Positions 53,718 to 61,973 of a DNA stretch of 64,000 bases are shown piece by piece. The stretch comes from Bacilli bacterium (GTDB lineage Bacteria; Bacillota_I; Bacilli_A; RF39; UBA660). The DNA lies in the NCBI GenBank assembly GCA_017404555.1, contig JAFRCD010000005.1, positions 62,001 to 126,000 on the forward strand, in the 5' to 3' direction. Every line of letters begins with the position of its first letter. The first letter of the stretch is position 1. A model generated the notes under the pieces. The model ran no database searches. It was not told the DNA's origin and saw only the letters and a list, made by a program, of their open reading frames with translations. The position numbers were made by a program, and so were the translations under genes.

Positions 53718-56327
53718 CTACTTAGCTTCATACCAATTATCACCACAAGCAATACCTACTTCAAGTGGTACATCTAAAGTAACGATATTCTCCATAATAT
53801 CTTTTACTAGTTTCTTTAGTTCCTGTTCCTCTTCTTTTACAGCATTAATAATTAATTCATCATGAACTTGAAGAAGAATTTTACTTTTATATTTACGTTT
53901 ATTCATCTCTTTATACAATTTAACCATAGCCATTTTTAATATATCAGCCGCTGTACCCTGTATTGGAGTATTAAGAGCCATTCTCTCTCCAGCTTGACGA
54001 ACCATATAGTTTTTATTCTTTAATTCATGAATATATCTTTTACGATTATATAATGTTTTTACATAACCTAATTCATAAGCACTTTTAATAGTGTTTTCAT
54101 TAAAAGTCTTAATTTCTTTATATGTATCTAAATATTTATCTATAAAGCTTTTAGCCTCTTTAATATCAATACCTAAGTCTTCTGAAAGACCAAAACTACT
54201 CATACCATATAAAATACCAAAATTAACAGCTTTAGCTGCTTTTCTTTGTTTTTTAGTAACTTTATCAAAAGGTATATTAAATATCTCTGAAGCTGTTGAA
54301 GTATGAATATCCTGATGATTCTTAAAAGCTTTAATCATACTCTCTGACTTAGACATATGCGCAAACACTCTTAATTCTATTTGTGAATAATCAGAAGATA
54401 TAAAGGCTGAATTATCATCAGGTATAAAAGCACTCCTAATTAATTTAGAATATTCTTCACTAGAAGGAATATTCTGTAAGTTAGGATTAATACTAGATAA
54501 ACGCCCTGTCCTAGTTAGAGTTTGCGTATAAATAGTATGTATTCTTCCATCTTCTCTAATTTCCGCTTTTAATCCTTCAGCATAATTAGTATAAAGCTTA
54601 CTTAAAGTACGATATTCAAGCACTTTAGGCACTATTTCATGTTCATCAACTATTTTATCTAAAATATCTTTACTTGTTGAATATGACCCGTTTTTGACCC
54701 TCTTAGGGTATGGTATTTCTAACTTAACAAATAATATTTCAGATAACTGTTTAGGAGATGATATATTGAACTCTTCCCCTGCTAAAGCATGTATCTCAGA
54801 AGTTACTTTTTCTAACTTTTCATGTAACTCTAAAGAAATCTTGTCTAAATACTCTTTATCTACTCTAATACCAGTTATTTCCATATCAGCTAAAACTTCT
54901 GTAAGAGGCATTTCAATATTCTCAAAAAGATCCATCATCTCTTCTTTTTCAAGTTCTTTTAATATTTCCTCTTTAGTATCCGCAATAAATTCTACTTTTT
55001 TACAAAGTAAATCTTTTAATTCTTCACTACTATATTCCTTTTTCCTCTTTTCAGTACCATAAAAATCAGTATATAGAGGTATATCATAACCAAATTCACT
55101 CGCAATCACACTAATATCATCCTTAGGATCATAATCAAGTAAATAAGTACCTATCATCGCATCATATACTACATTATTAAGCTTAATGTCATATTTAGAT
55201 AAAAGAACTAAATCTTTCTTTAAATCATAAGTATATTTTTCAGTACCATTTTCCAATAAATCTTTATTATTTAATATATCCTTCTCTTCTAAAAAGTACA
55301 AACTTTCTCCATCACAAAAACTAATACCCAAAATATTACCTTTACTATAATAAGTATTATCTACTTCAATATATAAACTATAAGGTTTTGTACTATCTAA
55401 TTTAGAAATATCTTTTATTTCTTTTTTACTTTTCTTAGATACTTTTACTTCTTTTTCCTCTTCATCAAGTTCAAATTTCCTAATAAAAGACTTAAATTCT
55501 AATTCTTCTAAAGCTTTCTTTAATTCTTTTTTATTAAAACCAGTATAATTCAAATCTTCAAGATCAAAATCTAGTTTAACATCACGGTAAATTGTCGCCA
55601 AATCATAACTCTTATAAGCATTTTCTTTGTCATTAATTAGTTTTTCTTTAGTTTTACAAGTAATCTCATCAATATGATCATATAAATTATCCAAACTATC
55701 ATATTTTTCCAAAAGAGAAATAGCAGTCTTTTCACCTATACCTTTAACACCTGGAATATTATCAGAAGAATCGCCCATTAAAGCCTTCAAATCAATCATT
55801 CTAATAGGATCTACTCTATAAGTATCCCTAAAAGTTTTTTTATCCATCCTAATAAAACCAGATTGTTTTAATAACTTAACATCAACTTCATCAGAAATTA
55901 ACTGTAAAAGATCTTTATCACTACTAATTATAGTCGCAACAAAATCTCCTTCATTATCAACTATTTTAGCTACTGTACCAATAATATCATCAGCTTCATA
56001 ATTATCAATCTCAAAATACTTAATACCCATTGCCTTCAAAATATCTTTAGCAACTGGTATTTGCTGTTTCAATTCCTCTGGAGTAGCATTTCTGCCTGCT
56101 TTATATTCTTTATACTTTTCATGTCTGAAGGTTTTACCCTTATCAAAAGCAACTAATATATATTCAGGTTTTTCTTCATTAATTATCTTATTCATCATCG
56201 CAATAAAGCCATATAAGGCATTAGTAGGAAAACCCTTTGAATTGCGCATAATATGACCTGAATAAGCAGTCGCAAAATAACTCCTAAATACTAAATTGTT
56301 TCCGTCAACCAAAATAACTTTTTTCAT
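53718..56327 (-). CDS. polA: DNA polymerase I
   Basis: This 869-residue repair and Okazaki-processing polymerase starts with a 5'-3' exonuclease domain (VDGNNLVFRSYFATAY, YEADDIIGT, LKALMGDSSDNIPGVKGIGEKTA). A degenerate 3'-5' exonuclease domain has YSLYIEVDNT where active enzymes have DTET, so proofreading is probably lost as in Bacillus. The polymerase domain has motif A SSDYSQIELRVFAH, the O-helix RKAAKAVNFGILYGMS and motif C LQVHDELI. It is the first gene of polA-mutM. Confidence 0.97.
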   Translation of the reverse strand: MKKVILVDGNNLVFRSYFATAYSGHIMRNSKGFPTNALYGFIAMMNKIINEEKPEYILVAFDKGKTFRHEKYKEYKAGRNATPEELKQQIPVAKDILKAMGIKYFEIDNYEADDIIGTVAKIVDNEGDFVATIISSDKDLLQLISDEVDVKLLKQSGFIRMDKKTFRDTYRVDPIRMIDLKALMGDSSDNIPGVKGIGEKTAISLLEKYDSLDNLYDHIDEITCKTKEKLINDKENAYKSYDLATIYRDVKLDFDLEDLNYTGFNKKELKKALEELEFKSFIRKFELDEEEKEVKVSKKSKKEIKDISKLDSTKPYSLYIEVDNTYYSKGNILGISFCDGESLYFLEEKDILNNKDLLENGTEKYTYDLKKDLVLLSKYDIKLNNVVYDAMIGTYLLDYDPKDDISVIASEFGYDIPLYTDFYGTEKRKKEYSSEELKDLLCKKVEFIADTKEEILKELEKEEMMDLFENIEMPLTEVLADMEITGIRVDKEYLDKISLELHEKLEKVTSEIHALAGEEFNISSPKQLSEILFVKLEIPYPKRVKNGSYSTSKDILDKIVDEHEIVPKVLEYRTLSKLYTNYAEGLKAEIREDGRIHTIYTQTLTRTGRLSSINPNLQNIPSSEEYSKLIRSAFIPDDNSAFISSDYSQIELRVFAHMSKSESMIKAFKNHQDIHTSTASEIFNIPFDKVTKKQRKAAKAVNFGILYGMSSFGLSEDLGIDIKEAKSFIDKYLDTYKEIKTFNENTIKSAYELGYVKTLYNRKRYIHELKNKNYMVRQAGERMALNTPIQGTAADILKMAMVKLYKEMNKRKYKSKILLQVHDELIINAVKEEEQELKKLVKDIMENIVTLDVPLEVGIACGDNWYEAK

Positions 56328-56370
56328 ATATTAACTCCTAATATTAATATATACTTTTTTTCATATTTTT

Positions 56371-57249
56371 TCAATTACATAATAAGGATATTTTCTTTAT
56401 TAAAGTATCAATAACCTCTTCATCATTAATCAAGTTAATAGAAAAAGTTTTATATCCTATTCTATTAATACTAGTACCACAATGATAAACAATATTTTTA
56501 TCTATAATAAAATAACGATCATGAAATATATTATCCCAAATAACTTCTAAATTATGATATTGCTTATTATATCGCCCTATCATTTGTTTAGTCAAAAGAT
56601 TATTCTTATTCGTTATAATTGTAACTTTAACAGCGAGTTTCTTAATTATATCTAATACTTCCCTATCAGCATAACTATCGATTATAATTATTTCCTTTTC
56701 AGCTTCTTTTAAAATATCTAATATTTTTGAATATGCATCATATATTTGCCCATTAAAATATATTTCATTAATCTTTTTCTTTTCCTCAAACTGTTTAAAG
56801 GTGTTCTCTATCAAACATAACCTATTATCATAATTAATTATTTTCGATTCTATATTTGACAATCTATATTCATTATTACCAATATAATGTCTCATAGCAA
56901 CAAAAGCATCCATTATCTTAATGCTGACTTTCGTCGCTACATCGGTATGTAGAATGGTAGCAAGCATGGCCACACCTTGTTCAGTGAAAACCCTAATCAC
57001 ATATCTCCTTCCGCCATAGTTTGTATTTGAACTTGAGGTCAAAAATTTTGACCTTAAATTATCTGATTCCCCATCCGTTAGTTTCCAACTGAATCTTTCC
57101 GGAAATTTTTCAGGATTGTTTTTAACAGCTTGATTAATTTCTTTAGTACCATTTTTACAATGATAAAGCTTTGCCAAATCAGAATCAAGCATTACCTGTT
57201 TTCCTCTTATCTCATATATCATATCCTCTATTTTAACTAATCCATGCAT
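56371..57249 (-). CDS. ORF6N-domain protein with C-terminal PLD-like region
   Basis: This 292-residue protein has the ORF6N domain at residues 5-100 (IYEIRGKQVMLDSDLAKLYHCKNGTKEINQAVKNN, YVIRVFTEQGVAMLATIL), found in phage antirepressors and many bacterial regulators. The C-terminal half (residues 165-290) contains IIIIDSYADREVLDIIKKL, HDRYFIID and HCGTSINRIGYKTFSI, resembling a phospholipase-D-like fold with an incomplete HKD motif. Function is unknown; it may be a stress or phage-derived regulator. A CAGGAGG site precedes the ATG. It is the next gene after the SOS-type small ORF, behind that ORF's terminator. Confidence 0.8.
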   Translation of the reverse strand: MHGLVKIEDMIYEIRGKQVMLDSDLAKLYHCKNGTKEINQAVKNNPEKFPERFSWKLTDGESDNLRSKFLTSSSNTNYGGRRYVIRVFTEQGVAMLATILHTDVATKVSIKIMDAFVAMRHYIGNNEYRLSNIESKIINYDNRLCLIENTFKQFEEKKKINEIYFNGQIYDAYSKILDILKEAEKEIIIIDSYADREVLDIIKKLAVKVTIITNKNNLLTKQMIGRYNKQYHNLEVIWDNIFHDRYFIIDKNIVYHCGTSINRIGYKTFSINLINDEEVIDTLIKKISLLCN

Positions 57250-57296
57250 TTTAACCTCCTGATAATTATTTTATATGAAATCTACTTATCTTTAAT

Positions 57297-57329
57297 TGAA
57301 AAATACTACCGCAAGGAGACGGCAGTATT
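57297..57329 (-). terminator. terminator overlapping the end of the 46-residue SOS-type ORF
   Basis: On the minus strand AATACTGCCG pairs with CGGTAGTATT (one G-U) around an 8-nt loop, then a T-run. It separates the small ORF from the ORF6N gene and covers its last codons. Confidence 0.75.
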
Positions 57330-57446
57330 ACAATTTACACCTTTCGTATCCAAATTCTCCATTCTAGCAGACATTAGAAATGTAGCACCGACAGCTATTA
57401 AATAAATTAGTACTACTACGCCTGCTGTTTTCAAAAACTTTTTCAT
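57306..57446 (-). CDS. 46-residue single-pass membrane protein, putative SOS-induced division inhibitor
   Basis: The sequence has an N-terminal MKKFLKTAG, a transmembrane helix (VVVLIYLIAVGATFLM, residues 10-25) and a short polar tail with one Cys. AGGAGGG lies upstream of ATG 57446. It is divergent from lexA. Its promoter (TTGACA-17-TAAACT) carries in its spacer a palindrome matching the Gram-positive LexA box at 12 of 14 positions. YneA of Bacillus and SosA of Staphylococcus are single-pass SOS division inhibitors divergent from lexA; this protein is shorter and lacks a LysM domain. The role is inferred from position, topology and regulation; I find no sequence homology. Confidence 0.68.
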   Translation of the reverse strand: MKKFLKTAGVVVLIYLIAVGATFLMSARMENLDTKGVNCNTAVSLR

Positions 57447-57476
57447 AATATACCCTCCTTTTCCTTTGTTAATACC

Positions 57477-57505
57477 AGTTTACTACATACAATTGTTCGT
57501 GTCAA
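57477..57505 (-). promoter_or_regulatory. SOS-type promoter of the small membrane protein gene
   Basis: On the minus strand the -35 is TTGACA (57500-57505), the spacer is 17 bp and the -10 is TAAACT (57477-57482). The spacer contains the LexA-like palindrome, a position where repressor would exclude RNA polymerase. Confidence 0.7.
57486..57499. promoter_or_regulatory. LexA box (SOS operator) between lexA and the small membrane gene
   Basis: CATACAATTGTTCG on the plus strand fits the Bacillus consensus CGAACRNRYGTTCG except at two left-arm positions and is a near-perfect palindrome around AATT. It lies between the divergent promoters, so it should bind LexA and control the small gene and perhaps lexA. 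Confidence 0.7.
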
Positions 57506-57512
57506 TATTTTT

Positions 57513-57536
57513 TAAACATTTGTTTGACATTTGACA
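57513..57536 (+). promoter_or_regulatory. lexA promoter region with second LexA-like site
   Basis: Two overlapping -35 candidates TTGACA (57524-57529, 57531-57536) precede a TTATAT -10 (57555-57560, 18 bp from the second). TAAACATTTGTTTG (57513-57526) matches the LexA consensus at about 10 of 14 positions and overlaps the first -35, consistent with autoregulation. Confidence 0.5.
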
Positions 57537-57576
57537 TTTTTTGTGTTAAGCTACTTATATAAGGAGGGAGTAAATA

Positions 57577-58194
57577 ATGGAGAAATTAACTAAAAGACAA
57601 GAAGATATTCTTATAGTTATTAAAAAGCTAATGGCTGAGAATGGTTACCCACCTACTGTAAGAGAAATTGGTAAGAAAGCTAATCTTTCTTCACCAGCTA
57701 CTATCTTCTTTCATTTAACTAAACTAGAAGAAAAAGGATATATTAAAAAGGGAGGAAACAAAAACAGAACCATTTCCCTACTAGTACCTAATGAATATGA
57801 TGAAAAGAATGAATCTGTAGTATCTGTTCCCCTATTAGGAAAAGTAACAGCAGGTACTCCTATAGAGGCTATTGAAGTGCCAAATGAATTCTTTGACTTA
57901 CCAGCTGGACTAATTCCTAGAAATAAAGACATCTTTACTTTAAAAGTTAGTGGAGAGTCAATGATCAATGTTGGTATATATGATGGTGATATCTTAGTAG
58001 TTGAGAGAAAGAATACTGCTAATAATGGTGAAACTGTAGTCGCAATGAACAATGAAAACGAAGTAACAGTAAAAACCTTTTATAAAGAAAAAGATCATTT
58101 TCGTCTACAACCCGAAAATGATACTATGGAACCAATAATATTAAACGAAGTAACTATCTTAGGAAAAGCTATTGGTCTATACAGAAAGTTTTAA
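57577..58194 (+). CDS. lexA: LexA repressor
   Basis: This 205-residue SOS repressor has an N-terminal winged helix (LTKRQEDILIVIKKLMAENGYPPTVREIG, SSPATIFFHLTKLEEKGYI), a cleavage site Ala92-Gly93 in KVTAGTP and a latent protease dyad S128 (SGESM) and K166 (VTVKTF). RecA filaments trigger self-cleavage and induction of the SOS genes. AAGGAGGG (57561-57568) precedes ATG 57577. The gene faces a divergent 46-residue membrane protein gene across a LexA-box region. Confidence 0.96.
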   Translation: MEKLTKRQEDILIVIKKLMAENGYPPTVREIGKKANLSSPATIFFHLTKLEEKGYIKKGGNKNRTISLLVPNEYDEKNESVVSVPLLGKVTAGTPIEAIEVPNEFFDLPAGLIPRNKDIFTLKVSGESMINVGIYDGDILVVERKNTANNGETVVAMNNENEVTVKTFYKEKDHFRLQPENDTMEPIILNEVTILGKAIGLYRKF

Positions 58195-58221
58195 AAAAAG
58201 ATCTCAATTGAGATCTTTTTA
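58193..58221. terminator. bidirectional terminator, lexA / BspA-like gene
   Basis: A palindrome AAAAAGATCTCAA/TTGAGATCTTTTT centred near 58207/58208 with A- and T-runs on both sides. Stops of both genes lie at its edges. Confidence 0.85.
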
Positions 58222-60168
58222 TATTACTTCTAATTCTTCTTTTTTATCTTTCTTAAAGCCTTTCTTCTTTCTAAATAGTATTAATCCACCAGCACCTATT
58301 CCGATTAGTATAAGGAATGGTAAAATAGTTAATACTACTCCCGTTAATGGACTACCCTCTCTAGTATTTACATATGTTACTGTATTAGTACCATTACTTA
58401 CACTTTGTGAAGAAGTATCTCTTCCGCTAGTAGAACTTCCACTTCCTATTTTAAAAGTAGTCGTATAATTGCTTGCTGATGCTTCTACAATTTTATAATA
58501 ATCATCTATAGAGATAGAGTCATAAGTATTATTGTTATATGTAAACTGTCCTATAACAGCTGTCTGATTATGTTTTAATGAAAGACTATCTTTAGTACCA
58601 CTTTTACATTTAGTTACTTCGCTTATAGTAACATGGCTTGAATCTCCTCCACTTACAGGATACTTTTCACTACCACTATAACTAGAACAGGCATTACTAG
58701 CTGCATCATCTATTTGAATAGAAAAGTCAAAGTAGGTATTAATACCACCCATTAATCCCCCTACTTTCTTAGTTAGTTCTATATGCCCAAACTTACTTTC
58801 ATCTTTAGGAGCACTAAAACTCATAGTATTTACTTTATTATCATTAGAATCTTTTATATAAAATCTAGCTTCCAAATTACCAGTAGGTCTATTATTAGCA
58901 TTAAGTTCATTACGAACAGTTACTACTATTGTATATTCTGTATTAGTAGCAGGATAAGCATTATTAGAAGTTGCGCTTTCACTAACAGTCAAGTCATAAT
59001 TTCCTGGTTCAGTTAAATTAAGTCCCATATTAGCAAGATTAATTGTTGTCGATTTACTTGCCGTATAATTATTGCTTACTGTTTCACTACCATCAAAAGA
59101 AATGGTGGCTTCTGGAGCTGAACTACTCCCTGGTGAATTTCCGCCAGAAGGAACTGATACTACTGAACCCTTTACCACGTTTGAACCAGACGATTTAGTT
59201 GCTATAATAGCATCTATATTAGTAGTAGCACTACTATAATTTACAGTTACCGGTGCACCAGAAACAGTTGCAGCACTCCTAAATGCATTAGAATATGAAG
59301 TGGGATTTCCCAATATCTGAATTGTTCCTGTTATACTACCGCAATACATGAACATAGAAGTCATATCTGTTACACTTGAGGTGTCCCAATTACTCATAAA
59401 GCTCAAATCAGTAATGCTTGAACATTCAAAAAACATCGACATCATATTTGCTACCTTCGATACATCCCAATTTGATAGAGCAGATATATTTAGTAATCCC
59501 CAATCTCTGTCTTCTACTGCGAATGCCGCCTTCATATTTGTTACATTTGAAGTATCCCAATTAGCAAGCGGAGCTAAATCCATCTGCGATCTATCATCAA
59601 TAGCAAAAATATACTCCATATTAACAACCAAGGATGTATTTACAGTACCATAACCAGAAATATCACTCAGGAGTTCCATTTGATAACACAAATAAGAAGA
59701 ATCTGGATTCAAGTAAACCTCATTTGCTTCACTATAATAATATATTATTCCGCTTGAACTTGTATTATCAAACCATATATATATTGGATAAGCAGACTCA
59801 GATGTAGAAATGGTATTTCCGGTAGCAGGAGTAAAACCGTTTGGTAGAGCACTTCCTTTTTTAATAGCTTTAATTTTCGAATCATAATCATCCCATGCTT
59901 TACTTAGATTATTAGCAAGTGTTTTCATCTTTGCATTAACCACTTTACCCGTATCAAACATCGCTAAAGACTCTTCAACTCTATAAGTAAAATCTACTAC
60001 TGGAGCATTATAGACATTTTGTACTGTTCTGGATATTGTTGCTGTACTACCATCAGGCCATGTTAAAGTACCAGCAGCTTTCACTTCTGTTGTTTTTAAG
60101 GTTAATACAGATATTAATACTAATATCAATAATAAAGATATGTTGTATAGATTAAATACTTTTTTCAT
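58219..60168 (-). CDS. BspA-like surface protein with pilin-type domains and C-terminal anchor
   Basis: This 649-residue secreted protein has a Sec signal peptide (hydrophobic stretch, then VKAAG), the N-terminal domain shared with the 7.5-kb protein (FDTGKVVNAKMKTLANN, LPNGFTPA, YPIYIWFDNT), three DUF285 repeats (NWDTSNVTNMKAAF, NWDVSKVANMMSMF, NWDTSSVTDMTSMF) and the shared cap (NAFRSAATVSGAPVTVNY). Two pilin isopeptide/DUF7601-type domains follow (ATISFDGSETV; HIELTKKVGGLMG). SPLTG (about 606-610), a membrane helix and a basic tail form a sortase-like anchor, with Ser in place of the Leu of LPxTG. ATG 60168 has AGGTGA upstream. It likely acts as an adhesin. Confidence 0.85.
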   Translation of the reverse strand: MKKVFNLYNISLLLILVLISVLTLKTTEVKAAGTLTWPDGSTATISRTVQNVYNAPVVDFTYRVEESLAMFDTGKVVNAKMKTLANNLSKAWDDYDSKIKAIKKGSALPNGFTPATGNTISTSESAYPIYIWFDNTSSSGIIYYYSEANEVYLNPDSSYLCYQMELLSDISGYGTVNTSLVVNMEYIFAIDDRSQMDLAPLANWDTSNVTNMKAAFAVEDRDWGLLNISALSNWDVSKVANMMSMFFECSSITDLSFMSNWDTSSVTDMTSMFMYCGSITGTIQILGNPTSYSNAFRSAATVSGAPVTVNYSSATTNIDAIIATKSSGSNVVKGSVVSVPSGGNSPGSSSAPEATISFDGSETVSNNYTASKSTTINLANMGLNLTEPGNYDLTVSESATSNNAYPATNTEYTIVVTVRNELNANNRPTGNLEARFYIKDSNDNKVNTMSFSAPKDESKFGHIELTKKVGGLMGGINTYFDFSIQIDDAASNACSSYSGSEKYPVSGGDSSHVTISEVTKCKSGTKDSLSLKHNQTAVIGQFTYNNNTYDSISIDDYYKIVEASASNYTTTFKIGSGSSTSGRDTSSQSVSNGTNTVTYVNTREGSPLTGVVLTILPFLILIGIGAGGLILFRKKKGFKKDKKEELEVI

Positions 60169-60215
60169 ACTATTCACCTATCTTATCATCTATATATATT
60201 ATATCTTTTTTGAGC

Positions 60216-60244
60216 ATATAAAAACAAGGCTTTTAGCCTTGTTT
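60216..60244 (-). terminator. terminator after tcdA
   Basis: AAACAAGGC (60222-60230) and GCCTTGTTT (60236-60244) pair around a 5-nt loop. On the minus strand a T-run follows. Confidence 0.8.
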
Positions 60245-60249
60245 ACAAC

Positions 60250-60930
60250 TTATTTTACACTATTTACTATATCATTAACAATATAACTCGCTATTAAAAG
60301 ACCTGCTGTTGGTGGTACAAATGCGTTTGATCCTAAATCATTTATATCTTTAGGTAATTCTTTTGATGATAAAACAGTTAAATGTTTTATTTTCTCCTCT
60401 TTAGCAAATTTCCTTATTATTCTAGCAATTGGATCATTAATTGTCTTATAAATATCAGTTATTTCTAATTTAGATGGATCCATTTTTTTAGCAGTTCCCA
60501 TTGAGGAAATTATCTTTATTTTTCTTTCTATACATTTTTTTATAACTAATTCCTTAGTTTTAATAGTATCACAAGCATCTACTAAATAATCTATCTTCTC
60601 TTTAAAAAGAAGATCTATATTATCTTTAGTAATAAATTCACTGATAGTTATTACTTCACAATTACTATTAATCTCTTTTATTCTTTTTTTCATAACATCA
60701 GTTTTCTTTTTACCAATAGTTTTTTCTAGTGCAATGATCTGTCTATTAATATTACTTTTTTCTACTTTATCTCCATCAACTATAATTATTTTACCAATAT
60801 TACTTCGTACTAATGCTTCTACAGTATAGCCACCTACACCACCAATACCCAAAACTAAAACAGTTTTTTCATTTAAACTGTTTATAGCTTCTTTACCAAC
60901 CAACTTTTCTAGTCTTTTAAACTTTTCCAT
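60250..60930 (-). CDS. tcdA: tRNA threonylcarbamoyladenosine dehydratase TcdA
   Basis: This 226-residue E1/ThiF-like enzyme cyclises t6A37 of tRNAs with ATP. It has an adenylate site TVLVLGIGGVGGYTVEALVRS, a KVEKSNINRQ Arg finger region, a DACDTIKTK segment and the C-terminal NAFVPPTAGLLIASYIV signature of the TcdA/CsdL group. ATG 60930 is preferred because GAGGATT lies upstream; a longer frame start at 60975 overlaps the neighbour. It is the last gene of a two-gene minus-strand operon. In Bacillus the orthologue (yrvM) lies close to a 6S RNA gene, as here. Confidence 0.9.
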   Translation of the reverse strand: MEKFKRLEKLVGKEAINSLNEKTVLVLGIGGVGGYTVEALVRSNIGKIIIVDGDKVEKSNINRQIIALEKTIGKKKTDVMKKRIKEINSNCEVITISEFITKDNIDLLFKEKIDYLVDACDTIKTKELVIKKCIERKIKIISSMGTAKKMDPSKLEITDIYKTINDPIARIIRKFAKEEKIKHLTVLSSKELPKDINDLGSNAFVPPTAGLLIASYIVNDIVNSVK

Positions 60931-60931
60931 C

Positions 60932-61726
60932 TTAATCCTCTTTAATCTTTTTCTTAACTTTTCCTTTATTAACATTAGTAATATGTGCTACTTTAGCAAT
61001 CTTATTAAATACTTCTGTATTATCTACTGCGATATCATATTTCTTCTGCATCTTTTTACCTAAATCAGTATTTAAATCATTCTCAGCATTTAAAATGGCC
61101 ATATACTCACCTAAGTCTTCATGAGCAGTATCTACCGCTTTAAAACCAAAGACATCAGTAATTACTCTTACTAAATTAACAGTATTATAAACGCCATTAT
61201 TAGTATAAATTCTATCCATTGTTTCTTCTGAAGCATTAGTAAATTCATCATTTATTCTCTTAATAAGATTTATCTTATCATAATCAATATTGCGATCAAT
61301 ACCTAATGCTTTAAAAGAAATTATTCTACTTTTACTATTATCTGGTACACTTCTTCTAATATCATCAATCATTCTTCCATATAACTCTTTAATACCATAA
61401 TATGTATCTAAATTAGGAAGACCTACTTTATAAATATCAAATGAAGGTGAATTCTTATATGTCTTAGTACTGACAAAGATATTATTATTCTCACTATTAG
61501 TTTGAACAGAAAAGTTCTTTATATTATCAACTACAGCTGCTTTTGAAAAAGACTTATCTTCAAACCATTTAGAATAACATCTTCCCTTATAATACACTTC
61601 CCCACTATTTATTCTAGCGAAAGGACTATTAGGACCAATTTCATCTTTGTTGACAATTTCTTGATTACGTAGTTTTATTTCATAGTTCATAATTTTTCCA
61701 TTATTAATTATTGGTACTACTAACAT
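60932..61726 (-). CDS. hypothetical protein
   Basis: This 264-residue soluble protein (MLVVPIINNGKIMNYEI at the start, Lys-rich at the end) has no signal peptide, membrane helix or motif I can name. AGGGGGAA precedes ATG 61726 and a fine promoter (TTGCAA-17-TATAAT with extended -10) lies upstream. tcdA follows one base after its stop, so the two are co-transcribed. Function is unknown. Confidence 0.7.
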   Translation of the reverse strand: MLVVPIINNGKIMNYEIKLRNQEIVNKDEIGPNSPFARINSGEVYYKGRCYSKWFEDKSFSKAAVVDNIKNFSVQTNSENNNIFVSTKTYKNSPSFDIYKVGLPNLDTYYGIKELYGRMIDDIRRSVPDNSKSRIISFKALGIDRNIDYDKINLIKRINDEFTNASEETMDRIYTNNGVYNTVNLVRVITDVFGFKAVDTAHEDLGEYMAILNAENDLNTDLGKKMQKKYDIAVDNTEVFNKIAKVAHITNVNKGKVKKKIKED

Positions 61727-61755
61727 ATTCCCCCTGCTCCTTTCTAAACAGGAGT

Positions 61756-61784
61756 ATTATAGCATAAAACCTATATAATTGCAA
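61756..61784 (-). promoter_or_regulatory. promoter of the hypothetical-tcdA operon
   Basis: On the minus strand the -35 is TTGCAA (61779-61784), the spacer is 17 bp and the -10 is TATAAT (61756-61761) preceded by TGC. It begins right at the 3' end of the 6S-type RNA. Confidence 0.7.
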
Positions 61785-61785
61785 C

Positions 61786-61967
61786 AAAAAAGTCCAAAGA
61801 AAGGATTGATTAAGACGATAAAACCTGCTCTTATTACAGGTGGGTATGTATAGTTTATCATTAGGATCCCTAAATTAATAGGTCTTCAACACAGATAAGC
61901 ATCCTCAACATTCCCGTATCGTTACTTTAGTCGGTTTTATATGTAATCAAAACCATTTTCTTTAGAC
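61786..61967 (-). ncRNA. ssrS: probable 6S RNA
   Basis: This is a 182-nt non-coding transcript on the minus strand with its own promoter and a terminal U-run. The 5' end GUCUAAAGAAA pairs with UUUCUUUGGAC at the 3' end, and UUGAUUA/UAAUCAA, AUAAAACC/GGUUUUAU and GGGAAUGU/ACAUACCC continue a rod. A short hairpin (ACCUG...CAGGU) sits on the 3' side of a central open region. Size, rod shape and closeness to tcdA agree with 6S RNA, which traps sigma-A polymerase. SRP, RNase P and tmRNA signatures are absent. The identity rests on structure by eye, not on a covariance search. Confidence 0.65.
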
Positions 61968-61973
61968 AATTTA

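Noticed and set aside
61786-61967. SRP RNA, RNase P RNA or tmRNA instead of 6S RNA
   Set aside because: The GGAAGCAG-type SRP loop, the GAGGAAAGUCC-type RNase P core and a tmRNA tag frame with tRNA-like ends are all absent, and the length fits 6S RNA better.
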